Shown piece after piece: positions 61,362-64,000 of a stretch of 64,000 nt of DNA (position 1 is its first letter; every line of letters begins with the position of its first letter). A program made the position numbers and the translations under genes. Origin of the DNA: Deltaproteobacteria bacterium (lineage in GTDB: Bacteria; Myxococcota_A; Polyangia; GCA-2747355; JADLHG01); assembly GCA_020848905.1 (NCBI GenBank), contig JADLHG010000062.1:1-64000 (forward strand). Reading direction: 5' to 3'. The notes below the pieces were generated by a model. The model had not been told where the DNA came from and did no database searches. It saw only the letters and a list, made by a program, of their open reading frames with translations.

Positions 61362-62105
61362 ATGTTCAGCAAGGCCCAGGGGATGTTCAAGCTGTTGCAG
61401 GACCGGGTGAAGAGCACCCTGCAGACGGTCGCGGAGGTGGCGGAGTCGGTGGGCGTGCCGTCGTCTGTGACGTCGCTGCTCAAGGATGGCAACGGCCAGG
61501 AGGCCTGGTCCGGCGGCGGAGCGAGCTATCACGCACCGCCGGCAGCCAGCGCGCCACGCGCCACGGCGGAAGCCGTGCCCGCGGCGTCGCGGCGCACCGA
61601 GGTTCCGCGCGCGAGCGCGTACCAGCCGCCCGCGGCCGCCTTCTCCGACGACGACGCGGATGCGTTCGACGGACCCGAGGAGGGGGTCGAGAGCGACGAC
61701 GAAAGCGCGGAGAACGGCTCCTTGTCGGCCGCGCCGCGCGGCAAGCGCGTCTCGCACAAGAAGCGGCCGCTCGAGGGGAACCGCGAGGCTTCGTCGCGCA
61801 TCAAGCGCCTCGAGGTGGACGACGAGATCGGCGGGAGCACCTACCTCGCGCGCATCGTCTGGTCGCTCGGGGTGGCGTCGCTCGAAGGACTCGGGCCGCT
61901 CCGGCCGGCGGACATCGCCCGCATGGTCATGTCCCGCTCGGCGGTGAGCCTGGAGCCGCCCAACGTGGCGCGCTACATCCGACGCAGCAAGCCGAGCTGC
62001 ATCGTGGTCGACCGCACCGAGGGGAGCTCGCAGTTCTACAAGCTCAACGGCAAGGGCAAGAAGCTGTTCGAGGAGAAGTGGGGGCCTGGGGCGGGGCCCA
62101 ACTGA
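61362..62105 (+). CDS. Unrecognised protein with acidic linker and winged-helix-like C terminus
   Basis: This 247-residue protein begins after a strong GGAGGAGG. The N-terminal 45 residues are amphipathic helix (FKLLQDRVKSTLQTVAEVAESV). A low-complexity Ala/Pro then Asp/Glu/Ser-rich linker follows (about 60-130). The C-terminal 100 residues contain GGSTYLARIVWSLGVASLEGLGPLRPADIARMVM ... PPNVARYIRRSKPS ... SSQFYKLNGKGKKLFEEKW, which resembles a winged-helix DNA-binding fold. A regulatory or nucleoid role is possible, but not demonstrated. It has no near operon partner. Confidence 0.62.
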   Translation: MFSKAQGMFKLLQDRVKSTLQTVAEVAESVGVPSSVTSLLKDGNGQEAWSGGGASYHAPPAASAPRATAEAVPAASRRTEVPRASAYQPPAAAFSDDDADAFDGPEEGVESDDESAENGSLSAAPRGKRVSHKKRPLEGNREASSRIKRLEVDDEIGGSTYLARIVWSLGVASLEGLGPLRPADIARMVMSRSAVSLEPPNVARYIRRSKPSCIVVDRTEGSSQFYKLNGKGKKLFEEKWGPGAGPN

Positions 62106-62152
62106 GCATGCTCGCCGGCCGCCGCCCTCCCCTGCGCTAGCTACGCCGTCGC

Positions 62153-63544
62153 ATGGCCCGCGGGCGACTCCTCCTTCGCAACATCTACCACCTGGCCGTT
62201 GGCGACGACGCGAACACGCGCCTGCGCGGCGTGGACCTGCTCGTCGACGGTTCGCGCATCGCGGACATCGGGCCGTCACTGCCGCGCGGCGAGGCGGAGG
62301 TGATCGACGCCTCGACGAAGCTCGTCATCCCGGGGCTCGTCAACACGCACCACCACATGTACCAGACGCTGCAGCGCAACCTGCCTGCGGTGCAGAACGC
62401 GGGCCTCTTCGACTGGCTGAAGGGCCTCTATCCGATCTGGCGCTACCTCACGGCCGAGGTGGTCTCGGTCTCGACGCAGCTCGCCTGCGCGGAGCTGCTC
62501 AAGACCGGCTGCACCACCACCAGCGACCATCACTACATCTTCCCGGCCGGCGTCACCGAGGACCTGATCGGACTGCAGGTCCAGGCGGCCCTCGAGACGG
62601 GGATCCGCATCTGCACGAGTCGCGGGAGCATGTCCCGGGGCGAGAGCCAGGGCGGCCTGCCGCCGGACTCGGTGGTGCAGGACGAGCGCACGATCCTCGA
62701 GGACTCGGCGCGGGTCATCGCGGCGTACCACGACCCCAGCCCCTTCTCGCGGCAGCGCGTGGCGCTCGCCCCGTGCTCCCCCTTCTCGGTCACCGAGAAG
62801 CTGATGGCCGAGAGCGCGGCCCTCGCGCGGCGTCACGGCGTGCGCCTGCACACCCACCTCGCCGAGACGCTCGACGAGGAGACCTACTGCGTCGAGCGCT
62901 ACGGCTGCCGCCCGCTGGCCCTGATGGAGCGCGTGGGCTGGCTCGGACCCGACGTCTGGTTCGCGCACGGCATCCACTTCGACGACGCGGAGCTCGAGGT
63001 GCTCGCACGCACCGGCACCGGCGTGGCGCACTGCCCGAGCTCGAACATGCGGCTCGGGTCGGGGATCTGCCGGGTCCCCGAGCTCCTCGCCCGCGGCGTG
63101 CGCGTCGGGCTGGCCGTGGACGGCAGCGCCTCGAACGACAGCTCGAACATGCTCGGCGAGCTCCGGAGCTGCCTGCTCGTGCACCGCGTGCACGGCACCC
63201 CGGCGGCGATGACGGCCGACCTCGCGCTGCGCCTCGCCACTCGCGGAAGCGCGGAGCTCCTCGGCTGGGAGCGCCTCGGCACCCTCGCGGTGGGGCAAGC
63301 GGCCGACCTCGCGCTCGTCGAGATGAAGCGCCTCGACTACGCGGGCGCTCTCTCGGACCCCCTCGCGGCGGCGGTCTTCGCCGGGATCAGCCACAACGTG
63401 CACACCACGATCGTGGACGGAAAGGTGGTCGTCTCGGGGGGCCGCCTCGTCTGCCTCGACGAGGACGCGCTCCGCGACCGCGCGAACGCCCTCTCGAAGC
63501 GCATGCTCGAGCAGGCGGGCCACTCGACGAAGTGGATGCTCTGA
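62153..63544 (+). CDS. Amidohydrolase, 8-oxoguanine deaminase-like
   Basis: This 463-residue metal-dependent deaminase of the AtzA/TrzN-like amidohydrolase type has metal ligands His66-x-His68 in NTHHHMYQT. Further motifs are HTHLAET, FAHGIHF and DGSASNDSSN, which together are typical of 8-oxoguanine deaminases and related S-adenosylhomocysteine/hydroxyatrazine hydrolases. It probably removes an amino group from a purine or related heterocycle. It is convergent with the carbamate kinase gene, 26 bases away. Confidence 0.82.
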   Translation: MARGRLLLRNIYHLAVGDDANTRLRGVDLLVDGSRIADIGPSLPRGEAEVIDASTKLVIPGLVNTHHHMYQTLQRNLPAVQNAGLFDWLKGLYPIWRYLTAEVVSVSTQLACAELLKTGCTTTSDHHYIFPAGVTEDLIGLQVQAALETGIRICTSRGSMSRGESQGGLPPDSVVQDERTILEDSARVIAAYHDPSPFSRQRVALAPCSPFSVTEKLMAESAALARRHGVRLHTHLAETLDEETYCVERYGCRPLALMERVGWLGPDVWFAHGIHFDDAELEVLARTGTGVAHCPSSNMRLGSGICRVPELLARGVRVGLAVDGSASNDSSNMLGELRSCLLVHRVHGTPAAMTADLALRLATRGSAELLGWERLGTLAVGQAADLALVEMKRLDYAGALSDPLAAAVFAGISHNVHTTIVDGKVVVSGGRLVCLDEDALRDRANALSKRMLEQAGHSTKWML

Positions 63545-63570
63545 TCGGCGAGCTCTGGGGTTGACCGCCG

Positions 63571-64000
63571 CTACAGGCGGCCGACGAAGTGCGTCCCCCC
63601 GCGCCCCGCGAGCGCGTCCTCGAGGCTGCCGGGGTTGGTGATCAGCCCGCGCTTGCCCCCGGCGCGCAAAAACCCGGCGATCGCCTCCACCTTGGGCCCC
63701 ATGCTCCCCGCGGCGAAGTGCCCCTCGCCGATGAGCCGCTCCACGTCGTCCATCGTGACCGCGCTGAGCGCGCGCTGCTCGGGCTTCTTGTAGGCCACGT
63801 AGACCTGCGGCACGTCCGTGAGGATGATCATCAGCTCCGCGCCGATGTTCGAGGCCAGGATGCTCGAGGTCAGGTCCTTGTCGATCACCGCCTCGACCCC
63901 CTGGTAGTTGTCGTGGGAGTCCTTGACGATCGGGATCCCGCCGCCGCCGCACGCGATGACGATGTGCCCGCGCAGCGCGGCGTCGCGAATCATGTGGCGC
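63571..64000 (-). CDS. arcC: Carbamate kinase, C-terminal part, cut by window end
   Basis: About 143 residues of the C-terminal half of a carbamate kinase are visible; the gene continues past the window. Typical segments are GHIVIACGGGGIPIV, VIDKDLTSSILA, LMIILTDVPQVYV and AAGSMGPKVEAIAGFL. The enzyme makes ATP from carbamoyl phosphate in arginine, agmatine or purine catabolism. Near a purine-type deaminase, purine or ureide use is possible; the neighbouring genes outside the window would decide. Confidence 0.9.
   Translation of the reverse strand, partial: RHMIRDAALRGHIVIACGGGGIPIVKDSHDNYQGVEAVIDKDLTSSILASNIGAELMIILTDVPQVYVAYKKPEQRALSAVTMDDVERLIGEGHFAAGSMGPKVEAIAGFLRAGGKRGLITNPGSLEDALAGRGGTHFVGRL

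Overview
The window is a strongly GC-rich chromosome segment, almost certainly from a Myxococcota-type (former deltaproteobacterial) bacterium. The evidence is a secreted metalloprotease with a MYXO-CTERM-like tail (Gly-Cys, membrane helix, Arg cluster), a Myxococcus-type cysteine-rich repeat, a PilZ protein of the myxobacterial paralogous type, ELWxxDGT-repeat lipoproteins, a large set of surface lipoproteins and type IV pilus minor pilins. I saw no rRNA, tRNA or CRISPR array, but this was by eye only.

Layout. (1) 171-7199: a complete phosphate-starvation locus, phoB-phoR-pstS-pstC-pstA-pstB-phoU, with candidate Pho boxes before phoB and before pstS. (2) 7212-8213 minus: galE-like epimerase, convergent with phoU. 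(3) 8283-21655: a tightly packed plus-strand cluster led by a TetR regulator. It continues with an FAD amine oxidase, creatininase-family amidohydrolase, GPH/MFS transporter, outer-membrane barrel, an odd alkaline-phosphatase-superfamily lipoprotein, an Ig-like lipoprotein, a class III aminotransferase, a kinase-like protein and a six-hairpin glycosidase. It looks like import and catabolism of an amine- or amide-containing compound, but the substrate is unknown. (4) 21690-23774: a secreted unknown and a Y1 (RAYT-type) transposase with three iterons in front of its promoter. (5) 23844-29873 minus: one 2009-residue gene fusing a full PLP aminotransferase to an HPr-kinase/PEPCK-like P-loop domain.

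(6) 30123-46278: mostly cell-surface lipoproteins. These are a VWA lipoprotein, a metzincin with sorting tail, and tandem paralogues sharing a PKD/Ig-like module, two of which carry 16 and 17 ELWxxDGT repeats, followed by a cysteine-rich lipoprotein. (7) 46279-47509: a Phd/ParE toxin-antitoxin pair sitting between two copies of the last coding bases of the cysteine-rich gene; the second copy looks like the tail of a lost paralogue. (8) 47686-57132: a split type IV pilus locus, with pilY1 at one end and fimT-pilV-pilW-pilX at the other. Between them lie a glutaredoxin-like lipoprotein, a ribbon-helix-helix-like protein and two small paralogous proteins. Both pilus transcripts share a paired GCAA-N3-TTGC motif upstream. 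(9) 57129-64000: housekeeping and accessory metabolism, comprising a thiolase, PilZ protein, eukaryote-type UDP-sugar pyrophosphorylase, methylmalonyl-CoA epimerase, 8-oxoguanine-deaminase-like amidohydrolase and a carbamate kinase cut by the window end.

Most novel candidates: the 2009-residue fusion, the apparently circularly permuted phosphodiesterase lipoprotein, the toxin-antitoxin replacement scar, and the shared pilus promoter motif. All function calls rest on motifs read by eye; no database search was run.
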